A stretch of DNA of 64,000 nucleotides from Clostridium sp. HBUAS56010 (GCF_007115105.1 NZ_SULJ01000010.1:82827-146826), one strand, 5' to 3'. Shown: positions 16,585 through 25,992, numbered from the stretch's first letter. The notes: generated by a model from the sequence alone, not told the origin. A program made the numbers and translations.

Positions 16585-17336
16585 ATATTCTCCTTTCTCT
16601 CAACCATTATTGATACAGAATCAGAAAGCACCTGACCAATGCTTCCGCTGATAACCAGATCTGCCTTCTCATCCATTGGAGTAACTGTTTTATTAATCAG
16701 AACCATATGATCTCCGTGATAATAATCAATCAGCCCTGCTGCCGGATAAACGGTCAGAGACGTTCCGCCCACAATCAGCAGGTCCGCATCTGATATATAA
16801 GATACTGCTTTGCTTAACACCTTTTCATTCAGACTCTCTTCATAAAGAACCACATCCGGTTTGATCAGACCTCCGCAGGCACACCTTGGAACTTCGCTAT
16901 CTTTCATGGTCAGGAGCAGATCTTCTAATGTAAAAAACTTCATACACCTGGTACAGTAATTCCGCTTAACCGAGCCATGAAGTTCCAGTACCTCTTTGCT
17001 CCCTGCCTCCTGATGAAGTCCGTCAATATTCTGGGTAATCACTGCTTTTAATTTCCCCAGCTTTTCCAGCTTTGCAAGAGCTTCATGGGCTTTGTTCGGT
17101 TTTGCATGGGGGAAAAGCATCTTATTGCAGTAAAAACGGTAAAACTCCTTGGGATTCTTTACATAAAAACTGTGGCTGATAATGGTCTCCGGAGGGAAAT
17201 CATACTGCTCATGGTAAAGCCCGTCCACACCTCTGAAATCCGGGATATTACTCTCTGTAGACACCCCTGCTCCTCCAAAAAACACAATATTCCGGCTTTT
17301 TTCAATCCATTCTTTTAACTGAATTGTTCCTTCCAT
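16581..17336 (-). CDS. cobB: Sir2-family NAD-dependent protein deacylase
   Basis: A 251-aa sirtuin that removes acyl groups from lysines using NAD+. Visible motifs: GGAGVSTESNIPDFRG (NAD-binding, 21-36), TQNIDGLH (101-108), catalytic H120 in ELHGSV, and four zinc cysteines C128, C131, C152 and C154. The length matches the bacterial class U/CobB type. Start behind AAAGGGTGGGGAT. Co-transcribed with the aldo/keto reductase; the pairing has no obvious functional reason beyond NAD(P) metabolism. Confidence 0.95.
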   Translation of the reverse strand: MEGTIQLKEWIEKSRNIVFFGGAGVSTESNIPDFRGVDGLYHEQYDFPPETIISHSFYVKNPKEFYRFYCNKMLFPHAKPNKAHEALAKLEKLGKLKAVITQNIDGLHQEAGSKEVLELHGSVKRNYCTRCMKFFTLEDLLLTMKDSEVPRCACGGLIKPDVVLYEESLNEKVLSKAVSYISDADLLIVGGTSLTVYPAAGLIDYYHGDHMVLINKTVTPMDEKADLVISGSIGQVLSDSVSIMVERKENI

Positions 17337-17355
17337 ATCCCCACCCTTTCTCTTT

Positions 17356-17390
17356 AAAAAAACATAAGGCGGATTCCAAAGAATCCGCCT
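17356..17390 (-). terminator. Terminator after the GNAT gene
   Basis: Arms AGGCGGATTC and GAATCCGCCT with a 4-nt loop; on the minus strand it is followed by TATGTTTTTTT. It separates the GNAT-DUF2156 unit from the sirtuin gene. Confidence 0.85.
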
Positions 17391-17465
17391 GTAATCACCA
17401 GTCGAACTCCAATACCGGCGAATCTGTCAAGGGCATGTCTGAAAACTGCCTGTTTCAAAACAGCC

Positions 17466-18515
17466 CTACGTTACTTCATTAAAAAATACTCCTTTAAATG
17501 GACGAATCCGGTTTAACAGTTCCTTCTGCTCCGGACTGAACGGGGGGCTGCTGTATCCAAACAGCCAGGAAGTCAGTTCTTTGATTCCAATAGACAGTTG
17601 AGGAATCAAACCATCTCCCCGCTCCATGGGAATTAATACAGACCCTTCCCGGTTCAGTTTCCACTTAAACACACCGTCATTCTGATGAATGAATCTGTCT
17701 TTTACTTCCATGACAAGCTCCATCTCTGAGACAGGACTGTCTTCCTTTAAGCATATACCGGAAACAAACTGTTCCAGATGAACGATTCTTCCCATGGCAT
17801 ATGGTTTTGCCGTCCCGCTTTCCTTTATATAGTCCGGCAGTCCGATTAATTCCCTTACATTGGCTGCATCCTCACCATAGTAAGCCCATACACCTGCCAT
17901 GCACTCTCTTTCATCCCTGGTAGATAAAAGAAGCAGATCGCCCTTATCACTTCTTACTTCCCTGCCTAAATCCCGGTAATAATCTTCATCTCTCAAGGTA
18001 TAAACCTCATACCTTTGTTCCAGTTGTCTGCCTACAAACATGGCAACCTCACGGCATTCATCAGAACGCTCTAAAAATGCCCTCCGGCTTAACTGCCGCC
18101 CCTTTTCATTCAGGGATGCGGCAGGAAGCTGGGAAATATAAGTGAAGTCAAACGGAGTGTAAATAGCAGGATCAACCGGAACCAGGAAGCAAAATCCCAT
18201 TCGTTCCATATACATATCAGTAAAACAACGGCTTAACAGCCGGCTCATATAGCCCTGATGACGGCAGTCCGGATGAGTTGCAACTCCTGCAATGTAATCA
18301 ACCTTACACAAGCGGTCCTTCATCACCACATCATAAGGGTTACGATGAAGCATGGCAGCCATGGTTTCATCCTTCCATGCCGTCAGAACCTTGCTCTTCT
18401 TCACTCTGTCTGAAAAATAATAATCCATAAAACTATCCGAATCTTCTGAAAAGACTTCTGCCCATAATTTTCTGCTTTCTATCTTTTCTTCCTGCTTCAA
18501 ATACCTTATCATCAT
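17466..18515 (-). CDS. GNAT acetyltransferase with SCP2-like C-terminus (Eis type)
   Basis: A 349-aa protein. Residues 1-140 are a GNAT domain with the acetyl-CoA loop in VATHPDCRHQGYMSRLL (R/Q-x-x-G-x type); a second GNAT-like part follows and residues 260-345 resemble the SCP2 fold of Eis-like N-acetyltransferases. Eis relatives acetylate amines including aminoglycosides, but that activity is not implied here. Its ATG directly follows the TAA of the DUF2156 gene, so they are coupled. Confidence 0.82.
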   Translation of the reverse strand: MMIRYLKQEEKIESRKLWAEVFSEDSDSFMDYYFSDRVKKSKVLTAWKDETMAAMLHRNPYDVVMKDRLCKVDYIAGVATHPDCRHQGYMSRLLSRCFTDMYMERMGFCFLVPVDPAIYTPFDFTYISQLPAASLNEKGRQLSRRAFLERSDECREVAMFVGRQLEQRYEVYTLRDEDYYRDLGREVRSDKGDLLLLSTRDERECMAGVWAYYGEDAANVRELIGLPDYIKESGTAKPYAMGRIVHLEQFVSGICLKEDSPVSEMELVMEVKDRFIHQNDGVFKWKLNREGSVLIPMERGDGLIPQLSIGIKELTSWLFGYSSPPFSPEQKELLNRIRPFKGVFFNEVT

Positions 18516-19436
18516 TTAGAAACCCTTCTGCAGCACTCCGTATTTTCTGGCAAAGTCGATGGGATAGTAAGACATCTTGGCTTTTCTCAAGCCTTCCATA
18601 CCCACATCATCTTCTCTGTTGACAAGTTGTAATTCTTCTGTAAATCCATGAATTAAGAATTGCTGGTTAATAAACTGGTAAAGACCCTTGATTCCCGGGT
18701 CTGCCTTCTCAATATGGATTACCGCCATCTTTTCATAGGGGTTATAAGTTCCTATGGTAAATGCCTTTAACTCTCCGTCAATGTAAACACCTGCCATCTT
18801 TACATCCAGAATGCAGCAGTGCTTCAATACATCGTGAATTCCCATTACTTCATAATCCAACTGACGCACAAACTCAGCCGCCTCTACCTTATTCTCCCAC
18901 CAGTCATCAAGGAAAGCCAACACATCATCCCGGTCAGAACAGGTAAGGGTCCGATATTCATAGCGGCCCTCGTATTCTCTTAAAAAAGAATTTAAGTGGT
19001 TCTTCTTTTTATGAAGCTTCTTACCAGCCAGAGTCCTGAGGGATTCTGCATTGTAAAGATAATCCTTTAAATCTTCCTCTTCCTTCACAAGATACTGTTC
19101 CGGGTCCAGATTCAGATAGTGGATGGCAGCTTCATCTGCCAGTAAGATTCTAAGCGGCTTTTTTAACACCTGATTATAGTACTCCGTCAGCTTCTCAAAA
19201 TAATAAGGCAGGTCTTCTTCCCTGCACAACGGCATGGCAGAGAAAGGCTCACCATTCTTCTCCATTAAATATAACAGTGCCTTATCATCCAGGACTGCAT
19301 ATTTCACATTGTAATACTGTCTCCAGATATAGCTATCCAGATATACACTGTCACATGTCCGATTGGGCCGCAGACCATAAAATTTTGAAATTTCTTTCAC
19401 ATTCGTTGGTTCCAGCGGCTTAAATTGTAAATTCAT
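18516..19436 (-). CDS. DUF2156-family protein (GNAT-like, aminoacyl-tRNA-using fold)
   Basis: A 306-aa DUF2156 protein: LKPLEPTNVKEI-like start, LRPNRTCDSVYLDSYIWRQYYN near residue 25-45, and the second half DGELKAFTIGTYNPYEKMAVIHIEKADPGIKGLYQFINQQF. The family shares the fold of the synthase domain of MprF, which adds amino acids to phosphatidylglycerol, but lacks the membrane part here. Abuts the GNAT gene. Role unknown; modification of a lipid or small molecule is possible. Confidence 0.8.
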   Translation of the reverse strand: MNLQFKPLEPTNVKEISKFYGLRPNRTCDSVYLDSYIWRQYYNVKYAVLDDKALLYLMEKNGEPFSAMPLCREEDLPYYFEKLTEYYNQVLKKPLRILLADEAAIHYLNLDPEQYLVKEEEDLKDYLYNAESLRTLAGKKLHKKKNHLNSFLREYEGRYEYRTLTCSDRDDVLAFLDDWWENKVEAAEFVRQLDYEVMGIHDVLKHCCILDVKMAGVYIDGELKAFTIGTYNPYEKMAVIHIEKADPGIKGLYQFINQQFLIHGFTEELQLVNREDDVGMEGLRKAKMSYYPIDFARKYGVLQKGF

Positions 19437-19460
19437 AATAGTTCCCTTCTAAACTTCTCT

Positions 19461-19865
19461 CTAACTTTTTCTTATAAAATCAGTACTGCACCTGGGACAG
19501 TGAATACTCACCTTTCCCTTTCCTCTGGGGATTCTGATCTTTTGATTGCAATTGGGGCACTTATAGATATGATATTGCCTGAACTGGCGAACCTTAAAAC
19601 GCCACTTCTTGAAAAATTCCGATACATGAAATAAAAAACGGTCAAATTTCTGGTTTTCTTCATACCGCTTCCCAATATTCTTTGAAAACATGCGGAAATA
19701 ACCGAATAAAAGAATGATAAACGCCAGAAGATCCACCCACTTATTGCGGGTAAAAAGACCTGCTGTCACGATAACAAGAGCAACTATAATCAGCACCTGA
19801 TTCAGTTTATCCGCACCATATCTTCCAGTCATAAACCGCGCAAAGTGTTCCCTAAGCCGTCCCAT
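19461..19865 (-). CDS. Small membrane protein with C-terminal zinc ribbon
   Basis: A 134-aa protein with two membrane segments (residues 22-40 and 45-62) and a C-terminal zinc ribbon CPNCNQKIRIPRGKGK..CPRC. The region between is basic and could contact nucleic acid or phospholipid. The start is the ATG at 19865 behind GAGGAACATAAAG; an upstream extension to 19949 would contain the promoter at 19900-19928 and is rejected. Function unknown. Confidence 0.8.
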   Translation of the reverse strand: MGRLREHFARFMTGRYGADKLNQVLIIVALVIVTAGLFTRNKWVDLLAFIILLFGYFRMFSKNIGKRYEENQKFDRFLFHVSEFFKKWRFKVRQFRQYHIYKCPNCNQKIRIPRGKGKVSIHCPRCSTDFIRKS

Positions 19866-19899
19866 CTTTATGTTCCTCATCTCTTTTGGTTTTGACTTA

Positions 19900-19928
19900 A
19901 CTATAATAACCTGGGCTTGGAAAGTCAA
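19900..19928 (-). promoter_or_regulatory. Sigma-70 promoter of the zinc-ribbon protein gene
   Basis: Minus strand TTGACT, 17-nt spacer, TATAGT, about 35 nt upstream of the chosen start. Confidence 0.8.
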
Positions 19929-19956
19929 TGTTCCCAGGCTATATTTCATAATCTTT

Positions 19957-20907
19957 TCAGAATTTGCCCCTGACGCTGTCTCTGAATTGTTTGGGCGTCA
20001 CACCGTAACGCTGTTTAAAGAGCCGATGGAAATAACTGCTGTTTTCGTAACCGATCTCCTGAATAATCTCTTCCACTGGCTTTGTGGTAGATTCCAGGTA
20101 GTTCGCCGCCCGGTTGAGACGGATCAGCTGAAGACATTCGGTAAATGTCATCCGGTAATACCGTTTGAACAGACGGCTTACATAATAAGGCGGCTGCAAT
20201 GACAGATTGGAAAATTCCTCCAGTGTGGCACAGGAGTAATTCTTTTCCAGATACTGATACGCAGTCAGAACAATCTGTTCTTCGTACTGCAGCATATCGT
20301 GGGATTCCACCTTTTCCACATCGTGAAGCAATTCCATAATCAGTATTCCCATTGTAGCCTGATTAATCTCCTGTCTTCCCTCTTTTTCTTCTGCATGGGA
20401 CCATATCATGTTCTCCAGAAGATTCCTTGCCGGCAGCATGTCCTTTAAATGAAAATGAAGATAGTCCGACACAGACATCTTTCCCTTTGTAGAAGCGGCA
20501 ATGAAATGCCGGAGCACACTTCCGCTTTCTCCCATGAACGCAGGATGGCTGAAAAATTCCGGCATTAAAAAGAAATGTATGGCAACATCATCCTCTCCCG
20601 CCGGTTCAATGGCATGACTGGTTCCCTCTCGTAACAAAAGCAGATCATAGGTTTCTAATATCAGTCTCCTCTTTTGGTTAATGACCTGAACCGTAGACCC
20701 GCTGTACATATAAATCAATTCCACATAATTATGGCTGTGATCCGGTATCGCAATGTGGCAAGGCTGACAATACATGTCCATTAATCTTCCCGGACTGATC
20801 ACTTTATTCTTATCAACCACTTTCTCGCCGCATTCTTTATAATATTGCTGCAAAACTGAAGTTGCATGCGATGGATTTCTTAATAATTTCAGAAGTTCTT
20901 CTTTCAT
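19957..20907 (-). CDS. AraC-family transcriptional regulator
   Basis: A 316-aa regulator with an N-terminal cupin sensor (residues 35-130; MYCQPCHIAIPDHSHNYVELIYMYSG) and a C-terminal pair of AraC helix-turn-helix motifs (LEEFSNLSLQPPYYVSRLFKR and EEIIQEIGYENSSYFHRLFKQ). Such proteins usually bind a sugar and activate a nearby operon. No obvious target lies beside it: the neighbours are a zinc-ribbon protein and, divergently, an HPr-like gene. ATG at 20907 with GGAGGGG is preferred to an upstream TTG. Confidence 0.92.
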   Translation of the reverse strand: MKEELLKLLRNPSHATSVLQQYYKECGEKVVDKNKVISPGRLMDMYCQPCHIAIPDHSHNYVELIYMYSGSTVQVINQKRRLILETYDLLLLREGTSHAIEPAGEDDVAIHFFLMPEFFSHPAFMGESGSVLRHFIAASTKGKMSVSDYLHFHLKDMLPARNLLENMIWSHAEEKEGRQEINQATMGILIMELLHDVEKVESHDMLQYEEQIVLTAYQYLEKNYSCATLEEFSNLSLQPPYYVSRLFKRYYRMTFTECLQLIRLNRAANYLESTTKPVEEIIQEIGYENSSYFHRLFKQRYGVTPKQFRDSVRGKF

Positions 20908-20950
20908 TTTCCCCTCCAACCAACAAAGTCACATGCCCTTCCCCCACGCC

Positions 20951-20980
20951 ATTATAGCACCCTTTTCCCTTGACTTGCAA
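20951..20980 (-). promoter_or_regulatory. Sigma-70 promoter of the araC-type gene
   Basis: Minus strand TTGCAA, 18-nt spacer, TATAAT. Confidence 0.7.
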
Positions 20981-21091
20981 GAAAAGACGGTTTTTATGCA
21001 AATTTAGACATATCATCTTGTCACATTCTGTCATATAATGATGGCAAAACAACACAAATGTAACCATTATATTTCTTGTGAGGTGAGCAAT

Positions 21092-21334
21092 ATGAAAAAG
21101 TACCCGATCCAAATTAACAGTCTTGATGAAATTACTACCTTTGTCAGAACTGTTACCAAGTACAATTATGATGTAGACTTATGCAAAGGAAACACCGTAG
21201 TTGATGCAAAATCCATTCTTGGTATTATGACTATCTGCCCGAATCCAGATCTGGAACTGATCATTTATAACAGTGATCACGACGATATTCTGGATTCTCT
21301 GTCTGATTTCCTTTTGGAAGAAAAGACAGCCTGA
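21092..21334 (+). CDS. HPr-like protein lacking the active-site histidine
   Basis: An 80-aa protein with an HPr-like fold. The segment VVDAKSILGIMTI (36-48) matches the HPr regulatory serine region, with S41 equivalent to Ser46. The usual GIHARPA active-site loop is replaced by EITTFVR (13-19), so it cannot take phosphate from enzyme I. This is the pattern of Crh-like or orphan HPr relatives: perhaps a regulatory partner phosphorylated by HPr kinase (inference). Start at 21092 behind GTGAGGTGAGC; a longer in-frame start at 21038 lacks a site and overlaps a TATAAT. Confidence 0.8.
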   Translation: MKKYPIQINSLDEITTFVRTVTKYNYDVDLCKGNTVVDAKSILGIMTICPNPDLELIIYNSDHDDILDSLSDFLLEEKTA

Positions 21335-21346
21335 CAAGTACATAAA

Positions 21347-21389
21347 CAAAAAAACATGCCTGGCAATGAACCTGCCAGGCATGTTTTTT
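21347..21389. terminator. Bidirectional terminator between HPr-like and MCP genes
   Basis: Arms AAAACATGCCTGGCA and TGCCAGGCATGTTTT around a 7-nt loop, with T runs on both strands; the genes are convergent. Confidence 0.9.
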
Positions 21390-21391
21390 GT

Positions 21392-23407
21392 CTAGTTTAC
21401 TTTAAATTCATTCACAAGATCCTTTAAACGGGAAGCGTGGTCATATAAATCTCTGCTGGCTGCCGCACCTTCTTCTGCATTGGCAGAGTTATTCTGTACT
21501 ACGCCAGAGACCTGATCCACACCAACGGTCACCTGATGGACTGCCTCAGACTGTTGTACCGATGCAGCCGAAATCCGCTCAATCATCTCACTGACTGCCT
21601 GGGTGCTTTCTACCGCGCCTGTCACCGATTTTGCTGCTTCGTCTGCAAGTCTGGAACCATTGTCAACCGCTCTTATGGAACCCTCAATTAATTCTGTGGT
21701 ATCCTTTGCTGCCTCTGCACTTTTAGATGCCAGGTTTCTTACTTCATCGGCAACAACTGCAAACCCTTTTCCGGCTTCTCCTGCCCGGGCTGCTTCCACG
21801 GCTGCATTTAGAGCCAGAATGTTTGTCTGGAATGCAATATCTTCAATTGTCTTTATAATTCTGCTTATTTCATTGGAGCTTTCATTGATCTCTTTCATTG
21901 CAGCAACAAGCTGCTTCATGTGCTGATTGCTGGATTCCAGCTCTCTTTCTGCCTTCACTGCCTGCTGACTTGCCTCTTCGGAATCTTTTGCATTCTGTTC
22001 AATCTTATAAGAAATTTCATTGATGGAGGATGCCAGTTCTTCCACTGCTGCAGCCTGCTCCGAAGCTCCTTCTGCCAGGGAACTGGAACTTTCCGAGATA
22101 TTTTGGGAGCCATATGCCACCTGATCAGATGTATCCGTAATCCGCTCCATGGTAGACGTAAGGGTGCTTCTTATCTTTAACATCGCATTCTTAATCTTCT
22201 CAAAATCGCCCTGATAATCATACTTTAACTGGAATACCAGATCTTTTTCTGCAATCTGATTGAGAACAAGAGCAATTTCATCAATATAGTTTACATAATT
22301 TTTCAACTGACTGACTGTATTTCCAAGGGAATCTGCTACCAGACCAATCTCATCATTGCTGATAATGTCCATCTCCACTTCCAGCTCCCCTTCTCCAATC
22401 CGCTCTGCAACTCTGGATAACTTCTTCAACGGACCAGATATTCCTTTTGAAACAACAAAGATGACTGCAACCAGAATCGCTGTAGCCAGGACAAAGATGA
22501 CACCAACAGCAAGTACAACCTGGTCACGCTCCATTAATACCTCAGACCGGGGAATACTGGAAAGCACCAGCCAGCCCGTATTGCCTGCCTTTTTAATGGC
22601 TCCGGAATAAGAAACCTTGTCCATGACATAATCAAAGTTTCCCGTTGTCTCTGATGCAAAGGCATCCTTGATATTCTGTGAGATATCAATCTCAGAAATA
22701 TTCTTCTGTACCAGCTCCTGGTTTGGATGATAAATAATCTGACCGCTTTCTGTCGCCAGAATCACAAAACCCGATGTTCCAACTTTGTAAGAGCTCATAA
22801 TCTCATTTAACTGAGACAACTGGATATCAATTCCCACCACACCAAGAGGTGTATCGGTCTTGTTTTTGTAAATACCACTGGCTGCTGTAATCACCATCTG
22901 TCCTGTATTGGTATCCACATACGGCTCTGTAAGAACCGGATCTTTTGTCTGGGCAGCACGATACCAGGGTCTTGTTGTAACATCCCAGCCTGGTTCTGTG
23001 ATATAACCGTCTGACATAGCTGCCTGACTGGTATCAATATCAGCAATCCAGGAGGCCAGAATGTTTTGGGAATCGGTTGCCTGAATTTTATCAAGAGTCG
23101 CTTTCATCGCCGGATACCCCTCACTGTCCAGTAACTTCATATCCCCGGAAGCACCTTCCAGAAACTCCTCCGCCTGCTGGCTCGACGATGCACCTTTCAT
23201 CCTGCCCAGGTAGGAGCCCAGAAATGAATCTACCTGATTCGCCGCTGCCAATGAGGCGGCGTCCAGTGTCTGAGAAGACTGCACCTTCATACTCTCTCCT
23301 ACCCGGTTGGAAATTATAACTCCTGATACCAGAAAGGTAACCACCACGGGAACCGAGATTCCCAAAAGCATTTTGTTGAAAATCTGTTTCTTCTTATTTC
23401 TCTTCAT
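21392..23407 (-). CDS. Methyl-accepting chemotaxis protein with dCache sensor
   Basis: A 671-aa chemoreceptor. One N-terminal helix ([15 protein letters not shown]), a periplasmic-side dCache domain (about 35-280; [30 protein letters not shown] are typical of Cache folds), a second helix near 300, a HAMP domain, and the signalling hairpin with tip sequence [20 protein letters not shown]. The dCache type often binds amino acids or other small molecules. Single gene with its own promoter; no che genes are nearby. Confidence 0.95.
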   Translation of the reverse strand: MKRNKKKQIFNKMLLGISVPVVVTFLVSGVIISNRVGESMKVQSSQTLDAASLAAANQVDSFLGSYLGRMKGASSSQQAEEFLEGASGDMKLLDSEGYPAMKATLDKIQATDSQNILASWIADIDTSQAAMSDGYITEPGWDVTTRPWYRAAQTKDPVLTEPYVDTNTGQMVITAASGIYKNKTDTPLGVVGIDIQLSQLNEIMSSYKVGTSGFVILATESGQIIYHPNQELVQKNISEIDISQNIKDAFASETTGNFDYVMDKVSYSGAIKKAGNTGWLVLSSIPRSEVLMERDQVVLAVGVIFVLATAILVAVIFVVSKGISGPLKKLSRVAERIGEGELEVEMDIISNDEIGLVADSLGNTVSQLKNYVNYIDEIALVLNQIAEKDLVFQLKYDYQGDFEKIKNAMLKIRSTLTSTMERITDTSDQVAYGSQNISESSSSLAEGASEQAAAVEELASSINEISYKIEQNAKDSEEASQQAVKAERELESSNQHMKQLVAAMKEINESSNEISRIIKTIEDIAFQTNILALNAAVEAARAGEAGKGFAVVADEVRNLASKSAEAAKDTTELIEGSIRAVDNGSRLADEAAKSVTGAVESTQAVSEMIERISAASVQQSEAVHQVTVGVDQVSGVVQNNSANAEEGAAASRDLYDHASRLKDLVNEFKVN

Positions 23408-23443
23408 TAGTATCCTCCCTGATCCCCCCCTTAAAGTATAATA

Positions 23444-23472
23444 AATATATCACGACAGGAATCAGTCTGCAA
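23444..23472 (-). promoter_or_regulatory. Sigma-70 promoter of the MCP gene
   Basis: Minus strand TTGCAG, 17-nt spacer, TATATT, 37 nt upstream of the start. No sigma-D (TAAA..GCCGATAA) element was recognised. Confidence 0.65.
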
Positions 23473-23495
23473 GATAGAGAAATCACTTCCCACTA

Positions 23496-24386
23496 CTAAA
23501 TTTGTACAAAATAGGATGACATGATTTCTCTAAGGGTCTTCTTTTTTGTTTCATCCAATTTTGTCATTGGAAGTCTGTAATTGTCCTGACACAGTCCCAG
23601 CATAGCCATTGCAGCCTTTACCGGGATCGGATTTACGTCCATAAACATGGCATTCATAAGCTTTAGCAGCTCCAACTGCATATTTTTACTCTTTTCCAGT
23701 TCTCCGTCAAAAAAGTGCTGACACATCATATGAACTTCAAAAGGCATAATATTAGCCAGAACAGAGATTACTCCTTTCCCGCCTAATGCCATAATCGGAA
23801 CTGTAAGATCATCGTTTCCTGAATAAATATCCAATCTGTCTCCGCAGAGGGCGGCAACCTTTGCCACATGGGAAATACTTGCGTTTGCTTCTTTCGCCGC
23901 ACAAATATTGGGGTGTTCAGAAAGTTTTTCATAAGTCTCCGGTTCCACATTGACTCCAGTCCGGGTGGGAACATTATAAATGATCAAAGGAATATCCACA
24001 CTGTCTGCAATGGTGAGGAAATGTTCAATCAGCCCTGACTGAGACGCTTTGTTATAGTAAGGGGTTACAACCAGAAGTCCATCGGCGCCAAGAGACTGTG
24101 CCTTCCGTGACAGGTGGACCGCTTCTGATGTGCTGTTGCTGCCCGTTCCCATAATAACAGGCACTCTATGATTTACATAATGAACCGAACATTCAATCAG
24201 TTCCAGTTTCTCTTTCTCAAGCAGTGTCGAGCCTTCTCCCGTAGTGCCGCTGATTACAATGGCATCTGTTCCGTGTTCTAATTGAAATTTTAACAACTTC
24301 TCCATTGCCTTCATATCCAGGTTTCCCTGGTCATCCATTGGCGTAACGATGGCTGCAGCAGAGCCTTTAAATATCGCATTTTTCAT
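23496..24386 (-). CDS. dapA: 4-hydroxy-tetrahydrodipicolinate synthase
   Basis: A 296-aa class I aldolase-type enzyme joining pyruvate and aspartate semialdehyde in lysine and dipicolinate synthesis. Key signs: SGTTGEGSTL (phosphate/substrate loop), YNVPTRTGVN with the catalytic tyrosine, and the Schiff-base lysine in AAKEANAS. ATG at 24386 is chosen (a GTG lies two codons upstream); the Shine-Dalgarno is weak. It is divergent from dpaA-dpaB, whose substrate is the DapA product, supporting a role in spore dipicolinate supply. Confidence 0.92.
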   Translation of the reverse strand: MKNAIFKGSAAAIVTPMDDQGNLDMKAMEKLLKFQLEHGTDAIVISGTTGEGSTLLEKEKLELIECSVHYVNHRVPVIMGTGSNSTSEAVHLSRKAQSLGADGLLVVTPYYNKASQSGLIEHFLTIADSVDIPLIIYNVPTRTGVNVEPETYEKLSEHPNICAAKEANASISHVAKVAALCGDRLDIYSGNDDLTVPIMALGGKGVISVLANIMPFEVHMMCQHFFDGELEKSKNMQLELLKLMNAMFMDVNPIPVKAAMAMLGLCQDNYRLPMTKLDETKKKTLREIMSSYFVQI

Positions 24387-24403
24387 AGACACTCATTCCC
24401 AAA

Positions 24404-24432
24404 ATTATAGGTTCATACTACTAAAAGTATGA
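24404..24432 (-). promoter_or_regulatory. dapA promoter region with inverted repeat
   Basis: A TATAAT (minus, 24404-24409) lies only 18 nt before the dapA ATG, giving a very short leader. Directly upstream is TCATACT-6 nt-AGTATGA (24413-24432), placed where a -35 would be, so a regulator-binding site is possible. No standard -35 is at the right spacing. Confidence 0.4.
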
Positions 24433-24506
24433 CAAACCTCCCCTGTTGGTGCCATACACAAATCTATTTTTTCATCATATAAACCAGTATAAGGAGTGAT
24501 AACTGT

Positions 24507-25340
24507 ATGCACAATGTTCTTCTTTTAGGCGGCGATCTGAGGCAGATCTATCTGGGACGCATCTTATCCGGAAACGGCTTCTCCGTAACCGTTCATTATG
24601 AAACCGGAGATCTCCCATGCTCTATTGAGGATGCCATCAAAATTAATTCCATCATTCTCTGTCCCATTCCTTTTACAAAGGACCAGCTAAATCTTTTTTC
24701 TGCAAACAGACTGGAGGATCTGGGCATTGGTAATATTTTAAGTCTTTTAACCTCTGATCACATCCTGTTTGGAGGAAATATTCCTGATTATGTAAAGAAC
24801 TATGCCAAAGACAATCAAATCAGATGCTTTGACTATATGGATATGGAAGACATCACCATAAAAAATACTGTGGCAACTGCAGAAGGTGCCATTGCAGAAG
24901 CACTGCTTTTAAGCCCTGGCTGCCTCCATCAGAGTTCCTGTCTGATTACAGGCTTTGGACGGTGCGGAAGAACCCTTGCCCTTAAATTAAAAGGGCTGGA
25001 TGCCGCCGTTACCATTGCAGACCGGAAAGACTTAAATCTTTCCCTGGCTTCCTCCATGGGCTTTGATACCATTGCTCTTTCCGATTTATCGAAGGAGTTT
25101 AAAAAGTACTCGTTTGTGTTTAATACCATTCCTGCCAAGGTGCTGCAGGAGAATCAATTGAGTTTCATGAGTCCAGATGTGACAATCATTGATATTGCCT
25201 CCGCTCCCGGAGGTGTTGATCTGGAATTCTGCAAACAAAAAAACCTTCGGGCAAAATTATGCCCTGGACTTCCCGGTATTTATGCACCAGAGACTTCCGG
25301 GGAAATTCTATATCAGGCAATCGTAAAATGTCTAACGTAA
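24507..25340 (+). CDS. dpaA: Dipicolinate synthase subunit A
   Basis: A 277-aa protein of the SpoVFA/DpaA family that, with DpaB, makes dipicolinic acid in the mother cell during sporulation. An N-terminal Rossmann-like part (VLLLGGDLRQIYLGRILSGNG) and a second dinucleotide-binding part (ITGFGRCGRTLALKLKGLDA, about 150-170) are visible, and the C-terminus has DIASAPGGVDLEFC and PGLPGIYAPETSGEILY typical of the family. ATAAGGAGTGATAACTGT precedes the ATG. dpaB follows 11 nt later. Mother-cell (sigma-K) expression is expected; a CATATAAA element at 24475-24483 is a weak candidate. Confidence 0.93.
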   Translation: MHNVLLLGGDLRQIYLGRILSGNGFSVTVHYETGDLPCSIEDAIKINSIILCPIPFTKDQLNLFSANRLEDLGIGNILSLLTSDHILFGGNIPDYVKNYAKDNQIRCFDYMDMEDITIKNTVATAEGAIAEALLLSPGCLHQSSCLITGFGRCGRTLALKLKGLDAAVTIADRKDLNLSLASSMGFDTIALSDLSKEFKKYSFVFNTIPAKVLQENQLSFMSPDVTIIDIASAPGGVDLEFCKQKNLRAKLCPGLPGIYAPETSGEILYQAIVKCLT

Positions 25341-25351
25341 AGGAGCGGCAT

Positions 25352-25930
25352 ATGAAACTGAAAGATTTAAATGTGGGCCTGGCAGTTACCGGCTCTTTTT
25401 GTACGTTTGATAAAATTGAAGAAGTGGTCAAAGTCCTTGTAAATCAAGGTGCCAATATTTATCCTATTTTTTCTTCCAACGTCCAGTTTACAGATTCCAG
25501 ATTTGGAGATACGGGAGAGTACATGGACCGGATCACAGTTATGACGGGAAATAAACCGATCTTACGGGTGGAAGATGCAGAACCCATTGGTCCCAAGGCT
25601 TATCTGGATATTCTCCTGATCGCTCCCTGTACCGGCAACACCCTTGCAAAACTTGCAAACGGCATTACAGATTCCCCTGTTTTAATGGCTGCAAAAGCTC
25701 ATTTAAGAAACTTAAAACCCCTTGTCATCTCTATTTCCACCAATGACGCCATGGGAATTAATTTCAAAAATATCGGGGAGTTATTCAATGTAAAAAATAT
25801 CTACTTTGTTCCTTTCGGTCAGGATGATCCGGTTAAAAAACCAACCTCTCTGATCGCACATACCGATCTTATTCCCGACACTCTGGAACTTGCACTGGAA
25901 GGAAAACAGATTCAGCCAGTGATCCGCTAA
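25352..25930 (+). CDS. dpaB: Dipicolinate synthase subunit B (flavoprotein-like)
   Basis: A 192-aa flavoprotein-fold subunit of dipicolinate synthase. It starts VGLAVTGSFCTFDKIEEVV and includes LLIAPCTGNTLAKLANGITDSPVLMAAKAHLRN-type sequence around residues 88-120, the FMN/flavodoxin-like signature of SpoVFB. The start is the ATG at 25352 behind AAAGGAGCGGCAT; the longer frame from 25259 overlaps dpaA and is rejected. This operon marks the organism as a spore former. Confidence 0.93.
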   Translation: MKLKDLNVGLAVTGSFCTFDKIEEVVKVLVNQGANIYPIFSSNVQFTDSRFGDTGEYMDRITVMTGNKPILRVEDAEPIGPKAYLDILLIAPCTGNTLAKLANGITDSPVLMAAKAHLRNLKPLVISISTNDAMGINFKNIGELFNVKNIYFVPFGQDDPVKKPTSLIAHTDLIPDTLELALEGKQIQPVIR

Positions 25931-25932
25931 AT

Positions 25933-25973
25933 AAAATCCCCTGTGCAGTTTTACAACTGTTCAGGGGATTTTT
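25933..25973. terminator. Terminator between dpaB and the convergent pucR-type gene
   Basis: Nested stem AAAATCCCCTG..CAGTT-ttac-AACTG..CAGGGGATTTTT. T run on the plus side; the A run on the left gives a T run on the minus side as well. Confidence 0.85.
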
Positions 25974-25992
25974 ATGATAACTGAAAGCCATA

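Noticed and set aside
25259..25351. Longer N-terminus for dpaB
   Set aside because: It would overlap the end of dpaA in another frame; the ATG at 25352 has a clear AAAGGAG site and matches the family start.
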